Below, piece by piece: positions 1 through 6,945 of a stretch of 13,245 nt of DNA; the stretch's first letter is position 1; each line of letters starts with the position of its first letter. The translations under genes and the position numbers were made by a program. This DNA is from Klebsiella pneumoniae (GTDB lineage Bacteria; Pseudomonadota; Gammaproteobacteria; Pseudomonadales; Azotimanducaceae): positions 1 through 13,245 of the forward strand of contig CAMDVY010000027.1 in NCBI GenBank assembly GCA_945878745.1, read 5' to 3'. The notes under the pieces were generated by a model that did not search any database, was not told the DNA's origin, and was given only the letters and a program-made list of their open reading frames with translations.

Positions 1-190
1 CCGGGACATTACCGAAAATCGACTGCGTCGCGGGGTGTTTACCAATGTCGGTGAGTTGACCCGGGCAATCGAGGAACACAACACTCAACCCAAACCGTTC
101 ATATGGACCAAGAGCGCTCAGGACATCCTGCAAAAGGTTATTCGCGCGAATTCGAAGTTAAGCTCTAAACAGAATGCAGCACTACACTAG
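1..190 (+). mobile_element. Right (transposase 3') end of an IS630-family element, truncated by the window edge
   Basis: The window opens inside an insertion sequence. Bases 66-190 recur, perfectly and inverted, at 13121-13245. Similarity between the copies stops just at the end of the transposase stop codon: this copy continues ccaaatggga and the other, read on the minus strand, continues gccatcgaag. That sharp loss of identity places the IS end at or within a few bases of position 190. IS630-family elements insert at TA and duplicate it. The shared terminal ...ctacac-TA-g fits an IS tip followed by the duplicated TA, but the other end of the element is outside the window, so the terminal inverted repeats cannot be checked. 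Confidence 0.85.
2..190 (+). CDS. IS630-family transposase, C-terminal 62 residues (5' end outside window)
   Basis: The frame opens without a start codon and ends at a TAG at 188-190. The peptide runs RDITENRLRRGVFTNVGEL and later HNTQPKPFIWTKSAQDIL, ending in SSKQNAALH. The N-T-Q-P-K-P-F-x-W-T-K-S-A-x-x-I-L segment is typical of the C-terminus of IS630/Tc1-mariner DDE transposases, where it follows the last catalytic acidic residue; those catalytic residues lie upstream of the window. The enzyme would catalyse cut-and-paste transposition into TA sites. The ORF runs to the very edge of the element, with the stop codon at the IS boundary. The family call comes from recognition of the C-terminal motif, not from a search. 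Confidence 0.85.
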   Translation, partial: RDITENRLRRGVFTNVGELTRAIEEHNTQPKPFIWTKSAQDILQKVIRANSKLSSKQNAALH

Positions 191-1193
191 CCAAATGGGA
201 CAATCCGCAATGGCCAAATGCGAGACATCCGTAGACTCATAAGAATGCAGGGCAGAATGGGTATTCGTATGGCACGTCACACCCGGGAAACTCCCTGATG
301 TATCAATCGAAAAGATTCAGATAAACTCCTCGAGAGGCATTCCTCTTGACGGACTACACTGCTGTGAAGTGTCGAATCCGAGATTCGAACCGCGTGATAG
401 CGAACCAGAGTATCTATCATTTTTGGGAAACACTCGTCTGCCAAAAGGCGTTTGCCGACAAATACGCTACTGGTACGGCTGCGCCTTCGAGTTGAGGAGT
501 CATGGGTGTTCCTGGGTGTTACGACCGAATCCATAGACCAGGTTCGCACAATCCAGCGATCACGTATCGTTGCGCATCAAGCCTTCCAGGCTGCGTTGAG
601 TAGCGCAACATCGAGGTAAATGATGCCTTTTATCCTCACCAATGCGGACTTCACGTTCAGAGAAAACGCGCTTGAGAAAGTTAAGAGCCTTCGACGATTT
701 GGTGCGCCGATCGCCTTTCCTTTCTACCGCCTCGTTGCTTGCAGATCGGGGTTGAGGAATCATCGTCACCGAGTCGAATTCTTTCGAACTGGTGCCAGAC
801 GAACAGGACGGACGGACGCGTTTTCCCAATATGCGGTGCTTCGTGACGCTGCACATTTATCTAGACCAAGCTGTACTACGTCGCTTGTGTGCAGGGGCCG
901 AAGGTTGCTAATCGGTCGGGGAATTTTGTCTTTCATCCGGTTGTACCACTAATTCCTCTCGATACTCGAAACCATAACGGAGCTCTCGGAAGTGCCTCAT
1001 TGGCTAGAGTTACTCAGCGTCAAACTCGCGTTAGAGCACGCCGTATGAATGTTCGCGTGAAAATTGATCGTTTCCGCTGTCGCTCACATGGCTCTGCATC
1101 TCAATTTACAAAATCTGGAATCTACAGCTCCAGTAAATACCTATGATCGAATGATCACTCTTTTCACGTCAGATATCGCGGAGCGATGACAAG
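191..1193. other. About 1 kb without a convincing gene between the IS630 end and the sterol desaturase gene
   Basis: Several ORFs of 85-110 codons exist on both strands (for example 277-549 minus, 560-856 minus, 620-952 plus, 889-1146 plus), but they overlap each other in different frames, their products are rich in Arg and Ser, and none matches a family I recognise. The best-supported start is the ATG pair at 620/623, preceded by GAGG at 613-616. Short coding-looking stretches also occur in other frames, for example 642-755 (37 codons, ending SPFLSTASLLADRG) and about 753-925 (no ATG at its head). The switching of plausible text between frames suggests decayed or frameshifted genes next to the IS. 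A short perfect hairpin lies at 372-388. No clear sigma70 promoter was found upstream of 1194. Confidence 0.6.
372..388. repeat. Perfect 7-bp hairpin (TCGAATC/GATTCGA, 3-nt loop)
   Basis: TCGAATC at 372-378 pairs exactly with GATTCGA at 382-388 around the loop CGA. There is no T-tract on either side, so it is not a standard intrinsic terminator. On the minus strand it reads GGTTCGAATC, which superficially looks like a tRNA T-loop, but no cloverleaf can be built around it. Function unknown. Confidence 0.45.
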
Positions 1194-2126
1194 ATGGAAG
1201 TATTTCAGGCACTCATTGAATTCTTGAAAGGCAACATACCGGAGACGTATTTCTACTTCCGATCCAATATCTTGGATGCAATTCATGGTGCGCCAATTTT
1301 TCTGGCGATGGCAGGAGGCATACTCCTCCTGCAGAAGTATCGACCGGCAAATGCTAGTCAACCGATCTTCTCCGTGTCACTTTTCAATGATTTTCTATGG
1401 TTCTGGGCGACGTGGTGGTTGATTGTTTACATCACAAACCCCTTCCATCGATTTTTGCAGTTTGATGTCTTTCAGACTTTTTTTGCCACATTCTCGCTAA
1501 CAACGTTTCTGACTACTCCGATTGCTGCTCAGATCGTCATCGCGATTCTGGCACAGGACTTCATCAGGTGGTTCCATCATTGGGCTCGACACAAAGTTCC
1601 ATTGTTTTGGCAATTTCATGCGGTTCACCACTCTCAGACTGAAATGACCTTTCTATCTGACTACCGCGTTCATCCGGTCGATCGATTGTTTTCGACTCTT
1701 GCGGGATTCGTGCCTTTTGGAATTTTACTGCCTATCGGGATTGCAGTCCCGACAGCAGTTGTCTGGGGATTCATTTTGGGATGGCATCAGAACCTTTACC
1801 ACTCGAACGTTCGAATGAACTTCGGCATTCTCCGGTACGTCTTCGTGACACCGCAGTCACATCGTGTCCATCATTCGATTCTTCCAGAGCACAGAGACAC
1901 GAACTTCGGTGTGCTCTTCTGCTTTTGGGATCGCTTGTTTGGAACGCACAAGGAGGTTGGGGACGAATACCCTCCCACTGGGATTCCAGATACCTCCTTT
2001 CCAATGGAGACATCCCTTAATCCTGTTGTCCTTGTTCGTACCTTTGTTATGCAATGGCTTTATCCTTTCTACACTTCCTATCAATTGTTGTTCAACAAGG
2101 GTTTCAAGAAAACTCAAGCGAATTGA
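1194..2126 (+). CDS. Sterol desaturase / fatty acid hydroxylase family membrane enzyme
   Basis: A 310-residue integral membrane di-iron oxygenase of the fatty acid hydroxylase superfamily (sterol desaturase family, COG3000-type). All the expected histidine clusters are visible: HWARH (129-133, HxxxH), HAVHH (142-146, HxxHH), H198 and H203 in HQNLYH, and HRVHH (223-227, HxxHH). The terminal NFGVLFCFWDRLFGTH block at 237-252 is typical of bacterial members. Hydrophobic segments occur at about 33-47, 64-81, 96-120 and 165-195. These enzymes use O2 and electrons to hydroxylate or desaturate a lipid C-H bond; the substrate (sterol, hopanoid, fatty acid or carotenoid) cannot be read from the sequence. 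The ATG at 1194 has GGAG at 1180-1183, a rather long 10-nt spacing. The gene stands alone between long spacers and looks more AT-rich than the right half of the window, which may indicate transfer. Confidence 0.88.
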   Translation: MEVFQALIEFLKGNIPETYFYFRSNILDAIHGAPIFLAMAGGILLLQKYRPANASQPIFSVSLFNDFLWFWATWWLIVYITNPFHRFLQFDVFQTFFATFSLTTFLTTPIAAQIVIAILAQDFIRWFHHWARHKVPLFWQFHAVHHSQTEMTFLSDYRVHPVDRLFSTLAGFVPFGILLPIGIAVPTAVVWGFILGWHQNLYHSNVRMNFGILRYVFVTPQSHRVHHSILPEHRDTNFGVLFCFWDRLFGTHKEVGDEYPPTGIPDTSFPMETSLNPVVLVRTFVMQWLYPFYTSYQLLFNKGFKKTQAN

Positions 2127-2468
2127 AACGTTTATGCCGCCAAAGAGTAGATCTGTTTCCAAGAGGGCCAAGCATGAGATGCAACCATGCTTAGGGATGG
2201 TCCGCATCATCAAAGCTCCTTTCGGATCGAACCGAAGCCGCTCCCACTCATGGAACGCTGAATCCTGATGGGAGAAAATAGGTGATCGTTTCGTTTCAAC
2301 TGCTTCGAGAGGCGCATGTAAATTAGCGGACTGGCTCATTTTTGTGCGTCTCAGTACTCTCGCGTCGAACTTTCATTAAACGTCTTGGCCCTGTGAAGGA
2401 CATCTCTTTGCCGCACTGATGCAACAACCGTGAGTCGTTTAGAAGGCCATGAAACAGGACCGAAAGAT
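2127..2468. other. Intergenic region with three short palindromes
   Basis: This 342-bp spacer separates the desaturase and dehydrogenase genes. I see three short inverted repeats: AAGCATG/CATGCTT at 2170-2176 and 2186-2192 (9-nt loop), TTCGG/CCGAA at 2221-2225 and 2232-2236, and CTCCCAcTCA/TGATGGGAG at 2241-2250 and 2266-2274 (one bulged base, 15-nt loop). None is followed by a U-tract, so intrinsic termination is not demonstrated. The first lies 43 nt after the desaturase stop and is the best candidate for a 3'-end structure. The 2323-2565 minus ORF here has no recognisable product. No clear promoter is assigned. Confidence 0.5.
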
Positions 2469-3590
2469 ATGCAGAGAAAACGGGTTTACTTGGGAATCGC
2501 CGCGGTCGTAGTTGCAGGCTTGGCGATTGGCGCTTACAGCTACATGAAGTTTCGCGCCAATCCAATCAACAGGCTGGTTTTGCCAAGCGGCTTAAGCGTG
2601 GAGTTAGTCGCCAAAGGGCTGCGTGATGCTCGGCAACTTGCGTTGTCGAAGGACGAGAGAACCCTGTTCGTCGGCACCCGAAAAAAGGGCGTTGTCTATC
2701 GAGTGAGGTTGAATGAGTTTGGTACTGCACAAAGTGTGGAGGTGCTTCTTGACGGTTTAACCATGCCCAGCGGCATTGCGTTGCGCGACCAGGAAGGGAG
2801 GGAGGACCTCTACGTCAGTGCAATGCACGAAATCTGGGTAGTGGAGAATGCCATTGGTTCAAATCAGGCTCGTTTGCTGACCGATGCTTTGCCCGATCAA
2901 AAACATCATGGCTGGAGATATTTGCGCTTCGGACCTGACGGGATGCTCTACGTCCCCGTCGGCGCGCCCTGCAACGCCTGTTTGAGCGAGGACCCTAAAT
3001 TTGCTTCAATCCTTCGCGTTGACCCGGACACAGGTACCTTCGAGGTTTTTGCAAAGGGTGTCCGAAACAGCTTGGGTCTGGCTTTCCACCCCGTGACTGG
3101 ACAACTCTGGTTTACCGAGAACGGGCGCGACTTGCTAGGCGACGATATCCCTCCTGACGAGGTGAACGTCGTTACTGCGGGAGGACAACACTACGGTTTT
3201 CCCTACATTCATGCAGGCAGCGTTCCGGACCCTGAATTCGGGGAGGGAGCGGACCAGGATGACTATGTCAGGCCGGTGTTTAACATCCAGGCCCATTCGG
3301 CGGCGCTTGGGCTAGTTTTTAATACCAGCAGCCAGTTGGGCGAGTCGTGGAAAGGCGCAGTGCTGATAGCCGAACACGGAAGCTGGAACCGCACCGAGAT
3401 GGTCGGCTATCAAGTCTCAGCACTTTTGCCTGACACCGATGGCAACGTGTCGCTAAAGCCGTTTATTACCGGATTCCTGCAGAATGGCAAAGCCTGGGGG
3501 CGTCCAAACGACCTGTTGATCACGAGAGACGGCCATCTCCTTATCTCAGATGATCAGTTTAACGCTGTGCTTCGGATACACCCCGACTGA
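2469..3590 (+). CDS. PQQ-dependent glucose/sorbosone dehydrogenase family protein, N-terminally membrane-anchored
   Basis: A 373-residue protein of the glucose/sorbosone dehydrogenase family (six-bladed beta-propeller quinoprotein, COG2133; L-sorbosone dehydrogenase-like). The N-terminus MQRKR followed by a hydrophobic stretch at about 6-24 is a signal anchor or uncleaved signal peptide, placing the propeller in the periplasm. Family blocks: LALSKDERTLFVGTR (57-71), PSGIAL and DLYVS (100-117), HHGWRYLRFGPDGMLYVPVG (146-165), KGVRNSLGLAFHP (196-208), WFTENGRD (214-221), AHSAALGLVF (275-284), HGSWNRT (303-309), WGRPNDLL (343-350). H146/H147, R220, H276 and R345 sit where cofactor and active-site residues lie in the family. 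CNAC at 168-171 could form a disulfide. Family members oxidise sugars or aldehydes and pass electrons to the respiratory chain; the substrate is unknown. No PQQ synthesis gene lies nearby. I chose ATG 2469 (AGGA at 2456-2459) over the upstream GTG at 2430. Confidence 0.88.
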   Translation: MQRKRVYLGIAAVVVAGLAIGAYSYMKFRANPINRLVLPSGLSVELVAKGLRDARQLALSKDERTLFVGTRKKGVVYRVRLNEFGTAQSVEVLLDGLTMPSGIALRDQEGREDLYVSAMHEIWVVENAIGSNQARLLTDALPDQKHHGWRYLRFGPDGMLYVPVGAPCNACLSEDPKFASILRVDPDTGTFEVFAKGVRNSLGLAFHPVTGQLWFTENGRDLLGDDIPPDEVNVVTAGGQHYGFPYIHAGSVPDPEFGEGADQDDYVRPVFNIQAHSAALGLVFNTSSQLGESWKGAVLIAEHGSWNRTEMVGYQVSALLPDTDGNVSLKPFITGFLQNGKAWGRPNDLLITRDGHLLISDDQFNAVLRIHPD

Positions 3591-3647
3591 GATCCCTTGA
3601 GGAGCGCAGCAAGACTGTCCCTCTGAGAGCGATTCACTAGCGCCGAA

Positions 3648-4895
3648 TCAGAGATACTCGCGCGTAACCTCGACAATTTTCGGCATTGATGTCGGCCTCA
3701 TGCCAGGCAAGTCATCAAGTCTCCAGTTTGAAGGCGCCTCCATTTCCAAGGCATCGCAGAGAGACCGCCGCAGGCTGGACATGAAGTTGTCCTGAGTCGA
3801 GCGGGCGGTAGCCTGTTCAAATGCGATGCGGCTTCGAGCACGCAACTTGGACGGGTCCATCCCGCTGACCTCCTTCAGTACAGAAACAAGCTCACCAACG
3901 GTATTTCCAGGAATAGTAATCGAACAGTCCGGATAGTCTTGATCTGCTCCCGAATTCACCAAAGGAATCAATCCGGTGAACATGCCCGCTACCGGACTGG
4001 TTGCTGCTACTTCAGAGGCAGAATGTAAGATCACAAAACCGGCGGAACGTACAATCGACACCCATTGTTCGCTCAAGGTGTCCGTCCACCCGTGATAGTG
4101 AATGTTGTCCAACGATTCGAGTTCGGAACGGTATGCCTCCATGAAAGAACTCTCCGAAGACAAAGCACCACAAATGTGGAGGTGCAACGAAGGTAGTTTC
4201 GCGAACGCTTCAAGACATAGGTCGAGCCCTTTGTGTACCGCACCTGCGCCGCCTAGCCAGACAAAATGAGTTCTCTCTGCTTCGAATTCACGGTCGATAA
4301 ACTGGATTCGCGCGTTGGGGGGGGCTTGCTGAATCTGGTGATAAGTCGCCTTGCTATGCCGGAATGCACTTGCACTGAAAGTCCCACCGGGAGACACGAT
4401 GTGGTCCGCGATCTCAACCGAATTGCTGGGCTGGATAAGCCTGAAAGGCAGAATTGAAACACCTTTGCGGATCAATAAATTGCGATGACGCTCCAGCTGG
4501 CCGCCGTTGTTGAATGCCCAGTGACCGAACTGCGGGAAGTAGATTCGGACTCCGCAGCTCTTGAGATTTTCATCGAGATGTTCGAGGTTGGATCTTACGT
4601 CAAGAGTAACGTCGAATGACTTGTCAGCTACCTTCATCCCCGGAACAGACGGCATCACGTCAACCCTGAAACCTAGATCTAGAAAGGTACGCGCCAGATT
4701 CCAGTTTTTCCAGCCTGCCGGATGATTTGTATTAATCGGTTCTCCTCGCTGCAATCTCTCATAAAGTTGAGTCCCCATGGATACCAAGGCCCTGCCGCGT
4801 TCACGCCCTTCCGGCATCAGTCTAAAGATCTTTGAGGCGGGACGATGAACTCTCGTCAGACTAAGCCGTCGCATCATCTTCTTGATCAGGGACAC
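3648..4895 (-). CDS. Glycosyltransferase, GT-B fold (GT4-like)
   Basis: A 415-residue predicted cytoplasmic glycosyltransferase. The N-terminal half contains NHPAGWKNWNLARTFLDLGF (57-76) and VDVMPS, the usual glycan-export neighbourhood pattern of an N-terminal Rossmann domain that binds the acceptor. The C-terminal half starts with FVWLGGAGAVHKGLDLCLEA (211-230) and LHLHICGAL, the standard opening of the nucleotide-sugar-binding domain of GT4 enzymes, followed by NIHYHGW (264-270) and ASEVAATSPVAGMFTGLIPLV (293-313), equivalent to the E-x(7)-E loop region, although the second acidic residue of the classical motif is not obvious. No transmembrane helix or signal peptide is seen. The start is GTG at 4895, with GGAG (minus strand, positions 4907-4904) 8 nt upstream. 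It is convergent with the dehydrogenase, 57 bp apart, with no clear terminator. It has no polysaccharide cluster around it, so donor, acceptor and pathway are unknown. Confidence 0.85.
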   Translation of the reverse strand: MSLIKKMMRRLSLTRVHRPASKIFRLMPEGRERGRALVSMGTQLYERLQRGEPINTNHPAGWKNWNLARTFLDLGFRVDVMPSVPGMKVADKSFDVTLDVRSNLEHLDENLKSCGVRIYFPQFGHWAFNNGGQLERHRNLLIRKGVSILPFRLIQPSNSVEIADHIVSPGGTFSASAFRHSKATYHQIQQAPPNARIQFIDREFEAERTHFVWLGGAGAVHKGLDLCLEAFAKLPSLHLHICGALSSESSFMEAYRSELESLDNIHYHGWTDTLSEQWVSIVRSAGFVILHSASEVAATSPVAGMFTGLIPLVNSGADQDYPDCSITIPGNTVGELVSVLKEVSGMDPSKLRARSRIAFEQATARSTQDNFMSSLRRSLCDALEMEAPSNWRLDDLPGMRPTSMPKIVEVTREYL

Positions 4896-5209
4896 GAAAG
4901 GAACTCCAGATGTAGATGGAACGACGCAACGTCGCCGACTATGGCACTATGCTAGCCACTTAGCTTCAATCCGACAATGGAACGCGCCAGATCATAGGCG
5001 TTAGGAAGTTAGAGATCTTTCAATTTCGGTATTGCTGATGTCGCCAAACAGACCACAAATCCTTCATCGAAAGGCCTAGCTCGATAAGGTTTAGCAGGTC
5101 ACTTCTGAAGCGTCGCGTCAACGTGCCATGCACATTCCGATTCGAAGACGAGGGGCTCACTTCGTTCAACAGTCTGGAACTCGTTCGGCTGTTTCTGGTC
5201 CGCATGACA

Positions 5210-5422
5210 CTACTCAGGCTTTTGCGCAATGAACCCCCTCGACGGCTGCCGAAGTCCGACTACTCCGCCATCAGCCTGGCCCGCCTGCCCAGTGCCTTGC
5301 TGCTCTACACTCCACGTCAACAGCGGTCCAATCGCGCGCAAAAACTTCCCCTTCATCACCTTTTCGCTTGGCTTTAGTACCTGAGTTATTGCCGAATCGA
5401 GGTTAAGCAATTGCCTCTTCAC
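5210..5422 (-). CDS. Possible small hypothetical protein (70 aa)
   Basis: A minus-strand ORF starting at GTG (5422-5420), with GAGG on the minus strand about 6 nt upstream, an unusually good ribosome binding site for this spacer. The product begins MKRQLLNLDSAITQVLKPSE and becomes rich in Gly and Gln after residue 45. No signal peptide, membrane segment or known motif is visible, and no function is proposed. It overlaps by 20 nt a second minus-strand frame (5229-5020), so the original gene could have been longer and be interrupted here by a -1 or +1 frameshift. It might equally be a chance ORF; the good ribosome binding site is the main argument in favour. Confidence 0.25.
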   Translation of the reverse strand: MKRQLLNLDSAITQVLKPSEKVMKGKFLRAIGPLLTWSVEQQGTGQAGQADGGVVGLRQPSRGFIAQKPE

Positions 5423-5473
5423 CGAAATCCTCTTCTCTCACCACGACGGGGCATCGCTATGCCAACCGATGTT

Positions 5474-5502
5474 GCGCCGGAAGGATGGGAATCCTCCGGC
5501 GC
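5474..5502 (-). terminator. Strong GC-rich hairpin just downstream of the VWA gene
   Basis: GCGCCGGAAGGAT at 5474-5486 pairs with ATCCTCCGGCGC at 5491-5502 around a GGGA loop (plus-strand reading), with a single bulged A. On the minus strand it begins 21 nt after the stop of the VWA lipoprotein gene, the right place for a 3'-end structure. There is no U-tract after the stem on either strand, so it may slow exonucleases or act with Rho rather than be a classical intrinsic terminator. A second small hairpin follows at 5450-5463. Confidence 0.45.
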
Positions 5503-5523
5503 TTACGGTGCTTCGCTCAGGGG

Positions 5524-6837
5524 TTAGGGACAGGCGACTACTTCTTTGGTGTCCTCGCCGACATTCGAACCGCTAGTTGCGATGATTCGCAAACTTCTGG
5601 ACGGCCCCATCGACGGGTTTGGGAGAGAGAAACTGTACTGGTTGCCCAACAAACCGGTGATCGCGTCGAACGTACCCGTTAGATTGGATGTGTTCGGGGA
5701 TACAAACAGACTTCCACCAGTTCCGGTTGCAAGTTGCTCCAGTCCTTCAAGTTGAATATCCCCGTACCCGACGACAAAGACCTGGACGTTCGAATTCGTA
5801 GCAGAAGTGATCAAACTAGTGAGAGCAGTCGTAGTCACCGTGTTTTCACCGTCGCTGATGAGAATCGCAACACGCAAGGGAGTCGTTTCCAATTTCAATT
5901 TTTCTACAACCGTGTTCGTAGCTCCCCAGATATTGCTCCCGGATCGACCGGTAGCACCACCGTCAAAGTCACGATTGAGCGCAACTCGTAGAGCCTCCTT
6001 GCCAGCGGTGTCTGCAGTGATGAAATCCTGGAAATTGCGATCGATTTCGGCAGAAAACTTGAAAATTCCTGCACGATCAGCATCCGTTAAGGTGTCGATG
6101 AAGATTCGCGCTGCATCTTGTACTTCGACCTGATTATCGACGAGGCTCCCGGAATTATCGAGTACCAGACCAACCGCGACGGGGGTACGAGTGGCGATCG
6201 TGCTGAATGCGCTGAAGCTGGAGTCGGCGCCTGAAAGTACCGCGCGGAAGTCGCTCTGAACCAGGCCAGTGATCGGGTTCGAATCGGAGTCGGAGACACT
6301 TAAGCGTCCGGTAATCGTATTTTGACAACTATCTGATAGTTGTGTGATTTCCAGCTCGATACCCTGACCCTCTCCCGTCAGTGCGACGTTCTTGGTAGGC
6401 GCTGCTGAGGTAATGTTCAAACTGCTCGAGTACGTGCGTTGCTCGGTTGGCGTGAACAGAAGAAATACGGTGCATTCGGCGTTCCGCCTCATTGTGCCGC
6501 ACGAGCCTTCCACAGCAAAACCCGCCCCCGGGGAGGAAATGCCCACATTGAGAGAAGTGTCTCCAGTATTTTGTAAAACCAATGCACTCCTGATTGTCTT
6601 GTTCAGAACAACTTTCCCGAAAGCTATGGAACTTGCTCCAAATTTCACTTCGAGCGAGTTTGTTGAAGCTGGTGGAGGTGCTGGAGGTGCTGGAGGTGGT
6701 GGATTTCCACCGCCACCGCCACCGCCACCACAACCTGATAAAAACAGTACGAGTAGTGTCGTTGCTAGTGTAACCACCATGCTCCGGGCGGCGGCGTTCC
6801 GGGAGGTAAAGCCCAAACGTTGCGAGAAAAGGTTCAT
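5524..6837 (-). CDS. Predicted lipoprotein with HYDIN-like and von Willebrand factor A domains
   Basis: A 437-residue predicted lipoprotein. A signal sequence (about 14-35) ends in the lipobox LSGC, with C36 as the lipidated residue. It is followed by eight Gly (37-44) and a Pro-rich linker (46-57). Residues 62-157 (SIAFGKVVLNKTIRSALVLQ, NTGDTSLNV, FTPTEQRTYSSSLNI, LTGEG) match the immunoglobulin-like HYDIN/ASPM/'choice-of-anchor D' type. A VWA domain spans about 218-400, with the metal-ion-dependent adhesion motif DNSGS at 227-231 and ISDGEN at 327-332, which completes the metal site. VWA domains bind protein partners or matrix through the metal ion; the ligand here is unknown. Location is the periplasm or outer-membrane surface. 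I chose the ATG at 6837 because AAGGA lies 8 nt upstream and it places the signal peptide correctly; an in-frame ATG at 6954 would add 39 non-signal residues. The gene is transcribed alone and is followed by a hairpin. Confidence 0.87.
   Translation of the reverse strand: MNLFSQRLGFTSRNAAARSMVVTLATTLLVLFLSGCGGGGGGGGNPPPPAPPAPPPASTNSLEVKFGASSIAFGKVVLNKTIRSALVLQNTGDTSLNVGISSPGAGFAVEGSCGTMRRNAECTVFLLFTPTEQRTYSSSLNITSAAPTKNVALTGEGQGIELEITQLSDSCQNTITGRLSVSDSDSNPITGLVQSDFRAVLSGADSSFSAFSTIATRTPVAVGLVLDNSGSLVDNQVEVQDAARIFIDTLTDADRAGIFKFSAEIDRNFQDFITADTAGKEALRVALNRDFDGGATGRSGSNIWGATNTVVEKLKLETTPLRVAILISDGENTVTTTALTSLITSATNSNVQVFVVGYGDIQLEGLEQLATGTGGSLFVSPNTSNLTGTFDAITGLLGNQYSFSLPNPSMGPSRSLRIIATSGSNVGEDTKEVVACP
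6671..6733. repeat. GGTGGA/CCACCG low-complexity tract encoding the Gly and Pro linkers
   Basis: On the plus strand, 6671-6703 is built from GGTGGAGGTGCT-like units (the Pro linker on the minus strand) and 6706-6733 from CCACCG units (the poly-Gly run). The two blocks are partly complementary, so the junction can fold as GGTGG-ATTT-CCACC. The units are 6 bp (two codons), so slippage would change linker length without shifting frame. Confidence 0.7.
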
Positions 6838-6945
6838 CGAAAGAGTCCTTGTCGACAGCTGAGATACAGTCGGCATTGAAAACCATGAGTCCGCAGAAGT
6901 CTTTAGTTGCAATGTAAGTACGCGATGGAGTTCGCATACAGAAGG

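Larger units (their letters stand above)
4896..5523. other. 628-bp spacer between the VWA lipoprotein gene and the glycosyltransferase gene
   Basis: Both neighbours lie on the minus strand, so this spacer is downstream of the VWA gene and upstream of the glycosyltransferase. It contains a strong hairpin (5474-5502), a small perfect hairpin GGCAT-CGCT-ATGCC (5450-5463), one possible small minus-strand ORF (5210-5422) and a second minus-strand frame (5020-5229) that overlaps its 3' end by 20 nt. The end of that second frame, LTRRFRSDLLNLIELGLSMK and DLWSVWRHQQYRN, reads like real protein, suggesting either a frameshifted gene of about 130 codons or chance. Nothing here matches a family I recognise. 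Confidence 0.5.

Noticed and set aside
378..390. GGTTCGAATC on the minus strand, looking like a tRNA T-loop
   Set aside because: No acceptor, D or anticodon arms can be placed around it, and the string is explained by a simple 7-bp palindrome at 372-388.
620..952. 110-codon plus-strand ORF with a GAGG ribosome site
   Set aside because: The product is Arg-rich without any recognisable motif, and other frames in the same stretch look equally coding; kept only as part of the gene-poor region.
1857..2339. 160-codon minus-strand ORF over the end of the desaturase gene
   Set aside because: It is antisense to a well-supported gene, and its product has no recognised features.
2430..2468. GTG at 2430 as start of the dehydrogenase
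   Set aside because: The ATG at 2469 has AGGA 9 nt upstream and places a short basic N-terminus before the hydrophobic anchor; the extra 13 residues are hydrophilic and would disturb it.
4266..4457. 63-codon plus-strand ORF inside the glycosyltransferase gene
   Set aside because: Antisense shadow with no motif; the minus-strand glycosyltransferase frame has clear family blocks.
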